The notes beneath the pieces are model-generated. The model searched no databases. It was not told where the DNA came from and worked only from the letters and a program-made list of their open reading frames with translations. From contig DBCX01000014.1 of NCBI GenBank assembly GCA_002293275.1, positions 1 through 21,543 on the forward strand: a stretch of 21,543 bases of DNA, read 5' to 3'. Of this stretch, positions 13,889-20,461 are shown piece after piece; the stretch's first letter is position 1, and each line of letters opens with the position of its first letter. Origin of the DNA: Cyanobacteria bacterium UBA947 (lineage in GTDB: Bacteria; Cyanobacteriota; Vampirovibrionia; Gastranaerophilales; Gastranaerophilaceae). Position numbers and translations under genes: made by a program.

Positions 13889-14089
13889 ATGAACAAAAAT
13901 AGAATTATGCAAACAAAAGAAGACCTAATACTAATCGAAGAAACCGCCCACAAAATTGAAAGCCTCGCCAGTATCCTGTTTTGCTACACAGAGGACTTTG
14001 AATCCGGCTGTCCGCAAAAAACAGCCCACACAAATATGACACTGGAATACCTGCTTAAAGAGGTCCGCAAAATTATTGAAATATTTTAA
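13889..14089 (+). CDS. 60-residue-type protein of module 2, function unknown
   Basis: A protein of 66 residues from the ATG at 13889, or exactly 60 from the ATG at 13907, where similarity to the module 1 protein begins. The first ATG lies 7 bases after a -10 box and has no Shine-Dalgarno, so a leaderless start at 13889 is preferred, with modest certainty. A longer frame from the TTG at 13853 would place the promoter inside the gene and is rejected. The sequence is helical: EETAHKIESLASILFCYTED, then DFESGCPQKTAHTNM, then LEYLLKEVRKIIEIF. It is 48 percent identical to the module 1 protein over 60 residues. No known domain is recognised. It is divergent from an AbrB-like gene 87 bases away. Confidence 0.78.
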   Translation: MNKNRIMQTKEDLILIEETAHKIESLASILFCYTEDFESGCPQKTAHTNMTLEYLLKEVRKIIEIF

Positions 14090-14103
14090 TTATTTAAATA
14101 AAG

Positions 14104-14126
14104 ACCCCGCTATCCAAGTGCGGGGT
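14104..14126 (-). terminator. Palindrome copy C, possible terminator of the phosphorylase gene
   Basis: ACCCCGC (14104-14110) and GCGGGGT (14120-14126) pair around a 9-base loop. Read on the minus strand it begins 12 bases after the phosphorylase stop and is followed by TCTTTATTT, so it can terminate that transcript. The flanking GAC...GTGACA pattern resembles the dispersed palindromes at 5071 and 11713, so it may be a repeat that has been recruited. Confidence 0.55.
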
Positions 14127-14137
14127 GACATAAAGTT

Positions 14138-15832
14138 TTATTTAATATTACTGAACGTCCACGCGTCAAACGTCGGGGTTTCAGAGATTTTCATCTCCTT
14201 CTTCTCTGAGCCCGTGCTTGAATCATCGTGCGCAATCGGCTTGTACAGCCTGTTGTAGTACTCAATAACCATCCGGTCAGAGTTGAAATACGCCTCAGAC
14301 GTTCTGATAGCCTGACGCATTAACCGCGCCCATTCTGTTTTGTCCTTGTAGTACGTCGGAATAATCTGTTTTTCAAGAATATCCATCACGCACTTGTGGT
14401 CTTTCCAATGGCGTTCTTCCCACGGCATCTCGTCATCCAACCCTTCGTATTCAACCGTGTATCCGTTAATACCGTTAAACGTACCTTCAACCGTCCATCC
14501 GTCGTAAATTGACAAATGCAGCGTACCGTTCATATTAGCTGACATACCCGATGTACCTGACGCCTCAAACGGCCGCAGCGGCGTGTTCAGCCAGATATCA
14601 GACCCGCGTTTAAGCATGCCTGACAACTCCAGCTCATACCCGGGCAGCACAACAACGTTTTTCATTGAGTGCGAACGGTTAAGCAGTTTGTTGAACATCT
14701 CTTTGCCCATTACATCATCCGGGTGGAATTTACCGGCAAAAATAATTTGGATTTTGTTTTTGTTAAGCAGTTTTTCAATCCGCTCTTTGTCCATCAAAAT
14801 CAGCCATGCGCGCTTGTAATCGGCAAACCGTCTTGCCCAGACAATTGTCAGCACATCAGGGTCAAACATTTTACCGGCCACATTCGCGATATATTTGAAC
14901 AATTCTTCCTTCATCCGGCGTTTTGTTTGTAGCAGATATTCATCCGTACGAGGACCTTTGAAAAGGCTGTAATCCTGCCAGTATTTAAGGTTTACGGCGT
15001 TTGTGATAGCTCTAATCGGGCATCTGCCTTCAACCCATTCCCACATTTTGTTGGCAACAAGCCCGTGCAGCTGCGATACAGCGTTTGCAATCCGCGACAT
15101 ACGAAGCGCCGCAACAGTCAGCGAGAAATTCTCTCCGCCAAGCTCAACAGCGGTCTCTCTTGACGCACCGGAGAAGAACCCGCCTTCAAGCAGCGTATCT
15201 ACCCAGTGAACCTCGTTACCGGCCGCAACAGGTGTGTGTGTTGTAAACACGGTACGCTTTTTGACCGCTTCAAGGTCACCGCCGTACTGGTTTAACAGCT
15301 CAAACGCCGCAGGGAGCGCATGACCCTCGTTCATATGAACAACGTCAAAGTTAAACTGCGCCGCTTGCAAGATTCTGATACCCGCAACACCCAGAACCGT
15401 TTCCTGCGCGATACGGATTTTTTCGTTACCATCGTAAAGCTTGTAAGAAATACTCTTTGCCCACTCGCTGTTACCTTCAATATCAGTTGTCAAAAGGTAC
15501 ACAGGGCATGTTCCGTAAAGTTCCGGCTGAACCAAATATGCCTTTACCTTAACCTTTTCACCGAAAATCTCAACTTCCGTATACAATCCCGTATCAGTTA
15601 AAAAGTCGTAGTATTTGCGCAAATAAGCGACTTCCACCTGCCCGTCAGATGCAATCCGCTGGTCGTAATAACCGTAAGACCACAGCATTGTGACCCCAAC
15701 CATCGGCAACTGCAAATAACCTGCAGACAGCATGTGCGAGCCCGCTAAAAAGCCCAACCCGCCAGAATATGTTACAAGCGATTGATCCATCGCTATCTCC
15801 ATTGAAAAATACGCTACATTTGGTAATGACAT
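14138..15832 (-). CDS. Alpha-glucan (glycogen) phosphorylase family protein, PLP lysine replaced by serine
   Basis: A protein of 564 residues of the GT35 alpha-glucan phosphorylase type, without the N-terminal DUF3417 of the long forms. Motifs in order: YFSMEIAMDQSLVTYSGGLG, HMNEGHALPAAFELL, FTTHTPVAAGNEVH, ADYKRAWLIL, IIFAGKFHPDD, the GSDIWLNTPLRPFEASGTSG segment, and LHLSIYDGW. Such enzymes release glucose-1-phosphate from glycogen with a PLP cofactor bound to a lysine in EASGTSGMK. Here that residue (431) is serine: the sequence reads GTSGMSANMNG. The rest of the active-site surroundings look intact, so the protein may be a non-phosphorolytic glycosyltransferase, a regulatory protein, or a member of a clade with a displaced lysine. 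An AGAGAGG site lies 11 bases before the ATG. It lies 53 bases downstream of the PLP lyase-like gene on the same strand. Confidence 0.85.
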   Translation of the reverse strand: MSLPNVAYFSMEIAMDQSLVTYSGGLGFLAGSHMLSAGYLQLPMVGVTMLWSYGYYDQRIASDGQVEVAYLRKYYDFLTDTGLYTEVEIFGEKVKVKAYLVQPELYGTCPVYLLTTDIEGNSEWAKSISYKLYDGNEKIRIAQETVLGVAGIRILQAAQFNFDVVHMNEGHALPAAFELLNQYGGDLEAVKKRTVFTTHTPVAAGNEVHWVDTLLEGGFFSGASRETAVELGGENFSLTVAALRMSRIANAVSQLHGLVANKMWEWVEGRCPIRAITNAVNLKYWQDYSLFKGPRTDEYLLQTKRRMKEELFKYIANVAGKMFDPDVLTIVWARRFADYKRAWLILMDKERIEKLLNKNKIQIIFAGKFHPDDVMGKEMFNKLLNRSHSMKNVVVLPGYELELSGMLKRGSDIWLNTPLRPFEASGTSGMSANMNGTLHLSIYDGWTVEGTFNGINGYTVEYEGLDDEMPWEERHWKDHKCVMDILEKQIIPTYYKDKTEWARLMRQAIRTSEAYFNSDRMVIEYYNRLYKPIAHDDSSTGSEKKEMKISETPTFDAWTFSNIK

Positions 15833-15885
15833 ATAATTTATAACCTCTCTAATTAATCTAATAATAAACTTACGTACAAAGCATA

Positions 15886-17070
15886 CTATAAAACTTTTTG
15901 CATGTCTAGTCCAAAAGAATTAATTCTCGTGGAATTATAAAGTTTTGTAAAGTTATCAAGTAGTATTTTCACGTGCGAATAGTTCAAACCGCCCTGAAAA
16001 TACGCGGCATACGGTGCGCGCATCGGCCCGTCCGCAGACAGCTCAATGGTTGAGCCCTCAATGAATGTACCGCCGGCCATAATTACCTTGTCTTCATAGC
16101 CCGGCATATCATCCGGAACCGGTGTCAGATGCGAGTTTACGGGCGAAAATTCCTGTACTGTCTTGCAAAACGCGGCCAGAGGCTCAGGCGCGCCAAAGAT
16201 TATCGTCTGGATTATGTCTGTGCGAGGGGCATCCGAACGCGGTGTTGTATCAAAACCCATACCCTCAAAGACTTTTGACGCCAGAACAGCGCCTTTAACC
16301 GCGTCAATCGTGACCGACGGCGCCATAAAAAGCCCTTGAAACAACAGTCTGTGCTGGTTGAACATCGCACCGCCCGCGCTTCCGATACCGGGTGCAGTCA
16401 GGCGCACCGCGGCGTTTTCCACCAAATCCGCACGGCCCGCGATATACCCGCCGGCCTCAACAATCCCGCCGCCCGGATTTTTTATCAAAGACCCCGCAAT
16501 CAAGTCCGCGCCAACCTCCAACGGCTCGCGATCTTCCACAAACTCGCCGTAACAATTGTCCACAAAGCAGATGCAGTCAGGGTTGTTGGATTTCACCGTC
16601 CGGCAAATCTCACCAATCTCGTCAATAGTAAGCGATTTGCGCAGAGAATACCCGCGCGAGCGCTGAATCAGCACCATTTTTGCCCCGCGCACCTGCTCGG
16701 GCGCAGTTTCTTCGTACACAACGTCCATCGACTTTATGACCGTCTGCATGGTATCGTACGGCGCGCCGGTAACAGATACCAACTTGTCGCCATGACGCAA
16801 ATTCCCCATCATCGCGCAGGCGAGCGTGTGCGTACCAGACACAAAATGTATCCGCACAAGCGCCTTCTGCGCGCAAAAAACGTCCGCAAACACGCTGTCA
16901 AGCACCTCGCGCCCCATATCGTCATGCCCGTAACCGCTTACCGTATAAAAATGCTCCGGCGCAACACGGTTTTTACGGAACGCATCCAGCACCTTTTTCT
17001 GGTTGAAATCGCGAACTTGTTCCAGCACCTCAAACTCTTTTGTCAAACTTTTTTCTGCCTGATTAATCAT
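15886..17070 (-). CDS. Methionine gamma-lyase family / 'aluminium resistance' PLP enzyme
   Basis: A protein of 394 residues, close to the family norm of about 400. It is a fold-type I PLP enzyme. SGTHTLACAMMGNLRHGD is the cofactor phosphate site, VDNCYGEFVEDREP holds the PLP-contacting Asp, and AGSLIKNPGGG carries the Schiff-base lysine. The C-terminal YEDKVIMAGGTFIEGSTIEL and MRAPYAAYFQGGLNY blocks are characteristic. Family members are annotated as aluminium resistance or methionine gamma-lyase-like; the true substrate is unclear. I chose the ATG at 17070 because the N-terminus then matches the family (INQAEKSL...) and a TACAAT box with TG-C lies 7 bases upstream. An in-frame upstream start at 17304 would read back through the promoter and heptamer repeat. 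It is probably co-transcribed with the phosphorylase. Confidence 0.85.
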   Translation of the reverse strand: MINQAEKSLTKEFEVLEQVRDFNQKKVLDAFRKNRVAPEHFYTVSGYGHDDMGREVLDSVFADVFCAQKALVRIHFVSGTHTLACAMMGNLRHGDKLVSVTGAPYDTMQTVIKSMDVVYEETAPEQVRGAKMVLIQRSRGYSLRKSLTIDEIGEICRTVKSNNPDCICFVDNCYGEFVEDREPLEVGADLIAGSLIKNPGGGIVEAGGYIAGRADLVENAAVRLTAPGIGSAGGAMFNQHRLLFQGLFMAPSVTIDAVKGAVLASKVFEGMGFDTTPRSDAPRTDIIQTIIFGAPEPLAAFCKTVQEFSPVNSHLTPVPDDMPGYEDKVIMAGGTFIEGSTIELSADGPMRAPYAAYFQGGLNYSHVKILLDNFTKLYNSTRINSFGLDMQKVL

Positions 17071-17077
17071 GTTATCT

Positions 17078-17083
17078 ATTGTA
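17078..17083 (-). promoter_or_regulatory. Extended -10 box of the PLP enzyme gene
   Basis: TG-C-TACAAT on the minus strand ends 7 bases before the ATG at 17070. No -35 box stands out. This is the same TGC-TAtAAT pattern as before the sigma-like gene, the module 1 AbrB-like gene and uvrC. Confidence 0.5.
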
Positions 17084-17100
17084 GCACAGGGGAATTGAAA

Positions 17101-17130
17101 ATGTAGAATGCAGAATGTAGAATTTAGAAT
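17101..17130 (+). repeat. Period-7 tandem microrepeat
   Basis: Four imperfect heptamers run in tandem: ATGTAGA, ATGCAGA, ATGTAGA, ATTTAGA, followed by ATT. It lies between the divergent PLP enzyme and von Willebrand genes and may affect their spacing. The pairs GGGGTAA at 7865-7878 also have period 7. Confidence 0.7.
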
Positions 17131-17134
17131 TGAT

Positions 17135-17788
17135 ATGAAAAAATTGCTTATTATAATATTGTTGACATGCGCGCCGGTCTTGGCCGCAGAGGAGCGGATT
17201 TTATTTATCCTTGATTTTTCAAACAGCATGATGGAGCCGCTTGGCGGCTCGCCAAAAATTGAGCTGATGATAGACACAATGCGCGACATCCTGCAAGATA
17301 TCAACCCAAAAACGCCTGTCGGGCTGCGGGTTTACGGGCACAAGGGCGGGTTTACGGCGTTTGAGAGCTGCCGCGCATCAACACTTGTTGCGCCAATAAT
17401 ACCGTTCGGCGCGAAAGGTATTGAGGATTCACTGCTAAAAGTCAGGCCGCGCGGGATGACTCCGATTACATATTCGCTAAAACAAGCTGTCCACAAGGAT
17501 TTTTTGGGAGTCACAGGCCCAAAACGCATAATTTTGCTCACCGACGGCGGGGAAAATTGCGATGAAAGCCCGTGCAAATACGCCATGGAGCTTGTCAGCA
17601 CCCGCCGCGACATTACAATAGATGTAATCGCCTTTGCTATGAGCGATTCAGACGACCTTGCACAGCTGGAATGCGCATCACTTGTCACAAGCGGCAGGTT
17701 CTACAACCCGCAAACCGCAGCAGAGCTTGCACGCAGCCTTCACAACAGTGTCTACAAAGACGTTGAGGCCAGAATTATCGCGCACTAG
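17135..17788 (+). CDS. Secreted von Willebrand factor A domain protein
   Basis: A protein of 217 residues from MKKLLIIILL. Residues 1-18 are a signal peptide, with likely cleavage after VLAA. A single vWA domain fills the rest. The metal-ion-dependent adhesion site is complete: D27-F-S29-N-S31, the threonine in GMTPIT, and the aspartate in LLTDGGENCD. Four cysteines may pair outside the cell membrane. Such proteins bind other proteins through a divalent ion; the partner is unknown. An in-frame ATG at 17108 would precede the signal peptide and lies within the heptamer repeat, so 17135 is preferred. It is followed by the ribosomal protein promoter 2 bases after its stop. Confidence 0.82.
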   Translation: MKKLLIIILLTCAPVLAAEERILFILDFSNSMMEPLGGSPKIELMIDTMRDILQDINPKTPVGLRVYGHKGGFTAFESCRASTLVAPIIPFGAKGIEDSLLKVRPRGMTPITYSLKQAVHKDFLGVTGPKRIILLTDGGENCDESPCKYAMELVSTRRDITIDVIAFAMSDSDDLAQLECASLVTSGRFYNPQTAAELARSLHNSVYKDVEARIIAH

Positions 17789-17789
17789 T

Positions 17790-17817
17790 TTGACAATAAA
17801 TTTTTATGTAATAAAAT
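17790..17817 (+). promoter_or_regulatory. Promoter of rpmI-rplT
   Basis: TTGACA (17790-17795) and TAAAAT (17812-17817) are 16 bases apart. It leaves a leader of about 60 bases before the rpmI ATG, with AAAGGA as the ribosome binding site. Confidence 0.6.
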
Positions 17818-17827
17818 TATACTAATT

Positions 17828-17851
17828 CGTTCGGCTGTTGGTATGCCGACG
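17828..17851 (+). promoter_or_regulatory. Leader hairpin of rpmI-rplT
   Basis: CGT-T-CGGC and GCCGACG pair (7 bases, one bulged T) around a 9-base loop, TGTTGGTAT, in the rpmI leader. L20 commonly represses its own operon by binding a leader structure, so this is a candidate site; there is no T-run. Confidence 0.4.
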
Positions 17852-17885
17852 GATTAAATGTTAAACTAGCGAAAGGAATAGAAAA

Positions 17886-18095
17886 ATGCCAAAGATGAAA
17901 ACACACAAATCTGCCGTAAAACGCTACAAAGTTACAGCGACCGGCAAGATTATGAGAAGACAAGCCGGTATCGGCCACCTTCTTCAAAACAAATCGGGTT
18001 CGCGCAAGCGCAAAATCTTTAAAATGATTACAATTTCAGGCTCTCACTTCAAGTTAATCTCGAAAGAATTGCCTTACAAGAAGTATGCAAGGTAG
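17886..18095 (+). CDS. rpmI: 50S ribosomal protein L35 (bL35)
   Basis: A protein of 69 residues, very basic, starting MPKMKTHKSAVKRYKVTATG, with GKIMRRQAGIGHLL and KSGSRKRK, all diagnostic of bL35. It is a structural protein of the large subunit. It is the first gene of an rpmI-rplT pair with 8 bases between the genes. infC, which precedes rpmI in many bacteria, is absent, as is usual in cyanobacteria. Confidence 0.97.
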   Translation: MPKMKTHKSAVKRYKVTATGKIMRRQAGIGHLLQNKSGSRKRKIFKMITISGSHFKLISKELPYKKYAR

Positions 18096-18103
18096 GTGGG
18101 CAA

Positions 18104-18448
18104 ATGAGAGTAAAACGCGGAAATGTCAACAGAAAAAGACATAAAAAAATACTAAAACTTGCGAAAGGCTTTATCGGAGCGCGCAGCAGAATTTTTAAGG
18201 TAGCGAACATCGCCGTTATGAAGGCGTTGAAGTACGCTTACCGTGACAGACGCAACAAAAAACGCGATATGCGCCGTTTGTGGATTGTCCGTATCAACGC
18301 GGCAGTGCGCGAGCGCGGCATGAGTTACTCGCGGTTTGTTAACGCATGCAAAAAATCAGATATTATCGTTAACAGAAAAATGCTCGCAGATATCGCAGTA
18401 AACGATAAAGAAGCGTTTGATGCTGTTTTTGCGGCAGCAACGAAGTAA
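18104..18448 (+). CDS. rplT: 50S ribosomal protein L20 (bL20)
   Basis: A protein of 114 residues with the L20 signature MRVKRGNVNRKRHKKILKLA and KGFIGARSRIFKVANIAVMK, and YRDRRNKKRDMRRLWIVRIN. It is needed for early assembly of the large subunit and can act as a repressor of its own operon. The length is normal (about 117). The AGGTGGG before its ATG serves as ribosome binding site. Confidence 0.97.
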   Translation: MRVKRGNVNRKRHKKILKLAKGFIGARSRIFKVANIAVMKALKYAYRDRRNKKRDMRRLWIVRINAAVRERGMSYSRFVNACKKSDIIVNRKMLADIAVNDKEAFDAVFAAATK

Positions 18449-18463
18449 CCGGCCCAGCCGGTT
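18447..18463 (+). terminator. Hairpin directly after rplT
   Basis: AACCGGC (18447-18453) and GCCGGTT (18457-18463) form a 7-base stem with loop CCA starting in the stop codon. No T-run follows (CCTGGTA), so it may be a 3'-end stabiliser or a weak terminator. The rest of the 151-base gap to 18600 is AT-rich with no clear gene. Confidence 0.4.
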
Positions 18464-18560
18464 CCTGGTAGGTTGACCGTCTAATCGCATTAAATTTTGA
18501 GGCAGCTACAAAACTTAACAAAAGGCAATTTTTCCTGACAAAAATACTTAATATAAACAT

Positions 18561-18604
18561 AAGGTTATGTTAGTGTTATTTAAAGGTTAGGAAAAGGTTA
18601 TGTT
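18561..18604 (+). repeat. 11-base direct repeat flanking a start codon
   Basis: AAGGTTATGTT occurs at 18561-18571 and again at 18594-18604. The second copy supplies the ribosome binding site and ATG of the following gene; the first contains an ATG that leads nowhere. It may be a duplicated translation start. Confidence 0.5.
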
Positions 18605-19400
18605 TTATTGTGATTTGAATGCTCCGTACAGCAGCGGTCTTGCCGGCGTAAACGGCTCTGTGCCAATGATGCCTATGGGACCAATGATGCCTATGGATCC
18701 GATGGTACCAAACTACGGGCTGAATATGCAGCCGGGGCTTGTCCGTGACACGTTTGTGAAAAACGAGTCCACAGACAAAAGCAAGACCGGAAAGATTCTC
18801 TTCGGGGTTTTTGTCGCAGCAGCAGCCGTCACTACGATAATTCTGGGCAGAGGCAAAGGCACAGGCAAGGTCATTAAAGGTGCAAAACATCTGGCAGATG
18901 CCACAGCACGGGCAACAAATGTTACAACAAATGCGGCAAAAGTACCGTTTAAGACAAAATTGAAAGCACTTTTTGCAAAACAATCCGGCAAGACAAAACC
19001 GGCTGCAACGCCGACTCCGACTCCAACGCCAACGCCGCCGGCAAATCAGATGCCGAAATACACGCCTGAGGATTTAATCAGATGGCCAAACCGCAAAGCA
19101 GCTGCGGCCAATCTTAAATTGAAACCGGCTCCGGCAAAACCGAAACTGCTTGAATATAAGCCAACTACCCCGCCGGCAATTGTGGCTCCGGCAGCTGCGC
19201 CGATAGGAAGGGGTAACGCCAATACTGCTGCCCCTGCGAAGGTTATTGAACTTGGAGCACCTATTCGTAAATCACGCCATGAAGTGCTCCTTGACAGAAC
19301 CGATTTTTGGCATAATAAATTCTTAAAAGAAACAAATCCCGCGCTCAAAACTCATTACGAAACTATGTACAACAATACTTGGAATAAGGTCGCAAATTGA
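18600..19400 (+). CDS. Membrane protein with Pro/Met-rich N-terminus and Thr-Pro repeat, function unknown
   Basis: A protein of 266 residues with AGGAAAAGG before the ATG. The N-terminus holds a Met/Pro-rich run (VPMMPMGPMMPMDPMV) encoded by an 18-base tandem repeat (18663-18680 and 18681-18698, 17 of 18 bases the same). One transmembrane helix is at about residues 63-82 (KILFGVFVAAAAVTTIILG), followed by a Lys-rich stretch, then a TPTPTPTPTPP linker at about 137-147 that is low-complexity and likely extended. A second Pro/Ala-rich zone follows, and the last 50 residues are a charged, probably folded end with RTDFWHNKFLKETNP. There is no signal peptide and no known domain. It resembles the gene at 3633-4007 in plan, so it may be a lineage-specific envelope protein. 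Confidence 0.75.
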   Translation: MFYCDLNAPYSSGLAGVNGSVPMMPMGPMMPMDPMVPNYGLNMQPGLVRDTFVKNESTDKSKTGKILFGVFVAAAAVTTIILGRGKGTGKVIKGAKHLADATARATNVTTNAAKVPFKTKLKALFAKQSGKTKPAATPTPTPTPTPPANQMPKYTPEDLIRWPNRKAAAANLKLKPAPAKPKLLEYKPTTPPAIVAPAAAPIGRGNANTAAPAKVIELGAPIRKSRHEVLLDRTDFWHNKFLKETNPALKTHYETMYNNTWNKVAN

Positions 19401-19409
19401 GATTTTCTA

Positions 19410-19418
19410 TGATACAAT
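19410..19418 (+). promoter_or_regulatory. Extended -10 box of yajQ
   Basis: TG-A-TACAAT with the hexamer at 19413-19418, about 35 bases before the ATG. No -35 box is clear. AAGGAG follows with normal spacing before the ATG at 19454. Confidence 0.45.
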
Positions 19419-19453
19419 GTTTTTCATCAGGCAAAGTATAAGGAGATGAAAAA

Positions 19454-19954
19454 ATGGCAAAAGATTGCAGTTTTGACGTGGTATCGGAATTTGACCGGCA
19501 AGAGCTTGTTAACGCGGTTGATCAGGTGAAGCGCGACATCAGCGCACGGTTTGACCTGAAAGACTCCGGCGCACAGGTTGACCTTGAGGCCGACAAAGCC
19601 ATCACAATCACCGCCTCGGATGATATGAAAATCCGCAACATATACGACATTTTGCAGTCAAAGCTGGTCAAGCGCAACCTCAGTATAAAAATTCTTGACC
19701 CGCAAACACCCGAGCACGCGCTCGGCGGCAATGTCCGGCAGGTTTATAACCTTAAAAAAGGTCTCACACAAGAGCTTGCCAAAAAAATTACCGCTGATAT
19801 AAAAGATAGCAAAATAAAGGTTCAAGCATCAATACAAGGCGATCAGGTGCGGGTTTCCGGCAAGGACAAGGACGATTTGCAAGCTGTTATCCAACTGCTG
19901 CGCGGCAACGAGGACAAATACGACTACCCGCTGCAGTTTACCAATTATCGTTGA
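19454..19954 (+). CDS. yajQ: YajQ family nucleotide-binding protein (UPF0234)
   Basis: A protein of 166 residues, typical for the family (about 163). It opens with the signature CSFDVVSEFDRQELVNAVDQ, and continues with DISARFDLKDSGAQV and VYNLKKGLTQELAKKI, ending RVSGKDKDDLQAVIQLLRG. YajQ has two ferredoxin-like folds and binds nucleotides, including cyclic di-GMP in Xanthomonas; whether it does so here is not known. It is monocistronic, preceded by AAGGAG. Its 3' end overlaps the convergent 60-residue gene by 17 bases. Confidence 0.95.
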   Translation: MAKDCSFDVVSEFDRQELVNAVDQVKRDISARFDLKDSGAQVDLEADKAITITASDDMKIRNIYDILQSKLVKRNLSIKILDPQTPEHALGGNVRQVYNLKKGLTQELAKKITADIKDSKIKVQASIQGDQVRVSGKDKDDLQAVIQLLRGNEDKYDYPLQFTNYR

Positions 19955-20120
19955 ATTTTTCTATACTGATGTGCAGTTGACTCATTCTTTTATTAATGAC
20001 TTCCGCCAAGACCGGCAGGTGGGTTGTAGTTTTATCGTTTTCAAAACAATATTCAATTGCTTGGGTTAGTACAATAAACAAGGCTTGAATTTCTGACAGC
20101 TCAATTATAAAATCTTCCAT
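19938..20120 (-). CDS. 60-residue protein of module 3, function unknown
   Basis: Exactly 60 residues from an ATG following a strong GAGGAG site. It is helical and acidic, with LSEIQALFIVLTQAIEYCFE, then NDKTTTHLPVLAEVINKRM and QLHISIEKF. The size, the helix-loop-helix pattern (IQxL near the start, a basic-to-His loop, a final IxKF) and the divergent DNA-binding partner recall the proteins of modules 1 and 2, but the sequence match is weak. No family recognised. It is driven by a consensus promoter (TTGACA, 17 bases, TATAAT) shared with the divergent HTH gene. It overlaps the end of yajQ by 17 bases. Confidence 0.7.
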   Translation of the reverse strand: MEDFIIELSEIQALFIVLTQAIEYCFENDKTTTHLPVLAEVINKRMSQLHISIEKFNDNW

Positions 20121-20181
20121 TTGTTAACTCCTCTTAACTTTTTGTGACTGATTATTTTAATATGATACTCATCATTCACTA

Positions 20182-20222
20182 ATTATAACTTATTTTTAAT
20201 TATTTGTCAAGCGGGTTATAAT
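20182..20222. promoter_or_regulatory. Overlapping divergent promoters of module 3
   Basis: Minus strand: TTGACA (20205-20210) and TATAAT (20182-20187), exactly 17 bases apart, a perfect consensus promoter for the 60-residue gene. Plus strand: TATAAT (20217-20222), 7 bases before the HTH gene ATG. The plus -10 box lies just beyond the minus -35 box, so the HTH protein could control both. Confidence 0.75.
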
Positions 20223-20229
20223 ATTTAAT

Positions 20230-20445
20230 ATGGATATGAATGTTAAAGGCAGAATAAAATCTTTGGCAGCTATGAAATGTGTTACTATGACCAAGCTGGC
20301 TAAACTTTTGGGCGAAAAAGTCGGCAAAGATTATTCTCCGTCTAATTTGCAGAGTAAATTAAGACGCGAGACATTGACCTTTAAAGAAGCTCTTATTATT
20401 GCCGAAATACTTGATTACAAATTAGAGTTTACACCCAATAATTAA
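20230..20445 (+). CDS. Small helix-turn-helix DNA-binding protein of module 3
   Basis: A protein of 71 residues with an XRE/Cro-type HTH: RIKSLAAMKCVTMTKLAKLL as the first helices, DYSPSNLQSKLRRETLTF as the recognition region, and EALIIAEILDYKLEF. It is a common plan of a stand-alone phage- or plasmid-type regulator. It starts at the ATG at 20230 (a second ATG is at 20236) with no Shine-Dalgarno, 7 bases after a TATAAT box, suggesting a leaderless message. It is divergent from the 60-residue gene, 109 bases away, and is followed after 79 bases by dnaK. It probably represses the shared promoter region; no other target can be inferred. Confidence 0.8.
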   Translation: MDMNVKGRIKSLAAMKCVTMTKLAKLLGEKVGKDYSPSNLQSKLRRETLTFKEALIIAEILDYKLEFTPNN

Positions 20446-20461
20446 TTAATAATTAATTTTT

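Noticed and set aside
16336..17106. 256-residue plus-strand frame opposite the PLP enzyme gene
   Set aside because: The minus-strand protein has clear family motifs throughout; this frame has none.
17071..17304. N-terminal extension of the PLP enzyme to 17304
   Set aside because: It reads through the promoter and heptamer repeat and overlaps the vWA gene; the family start fits 17070.
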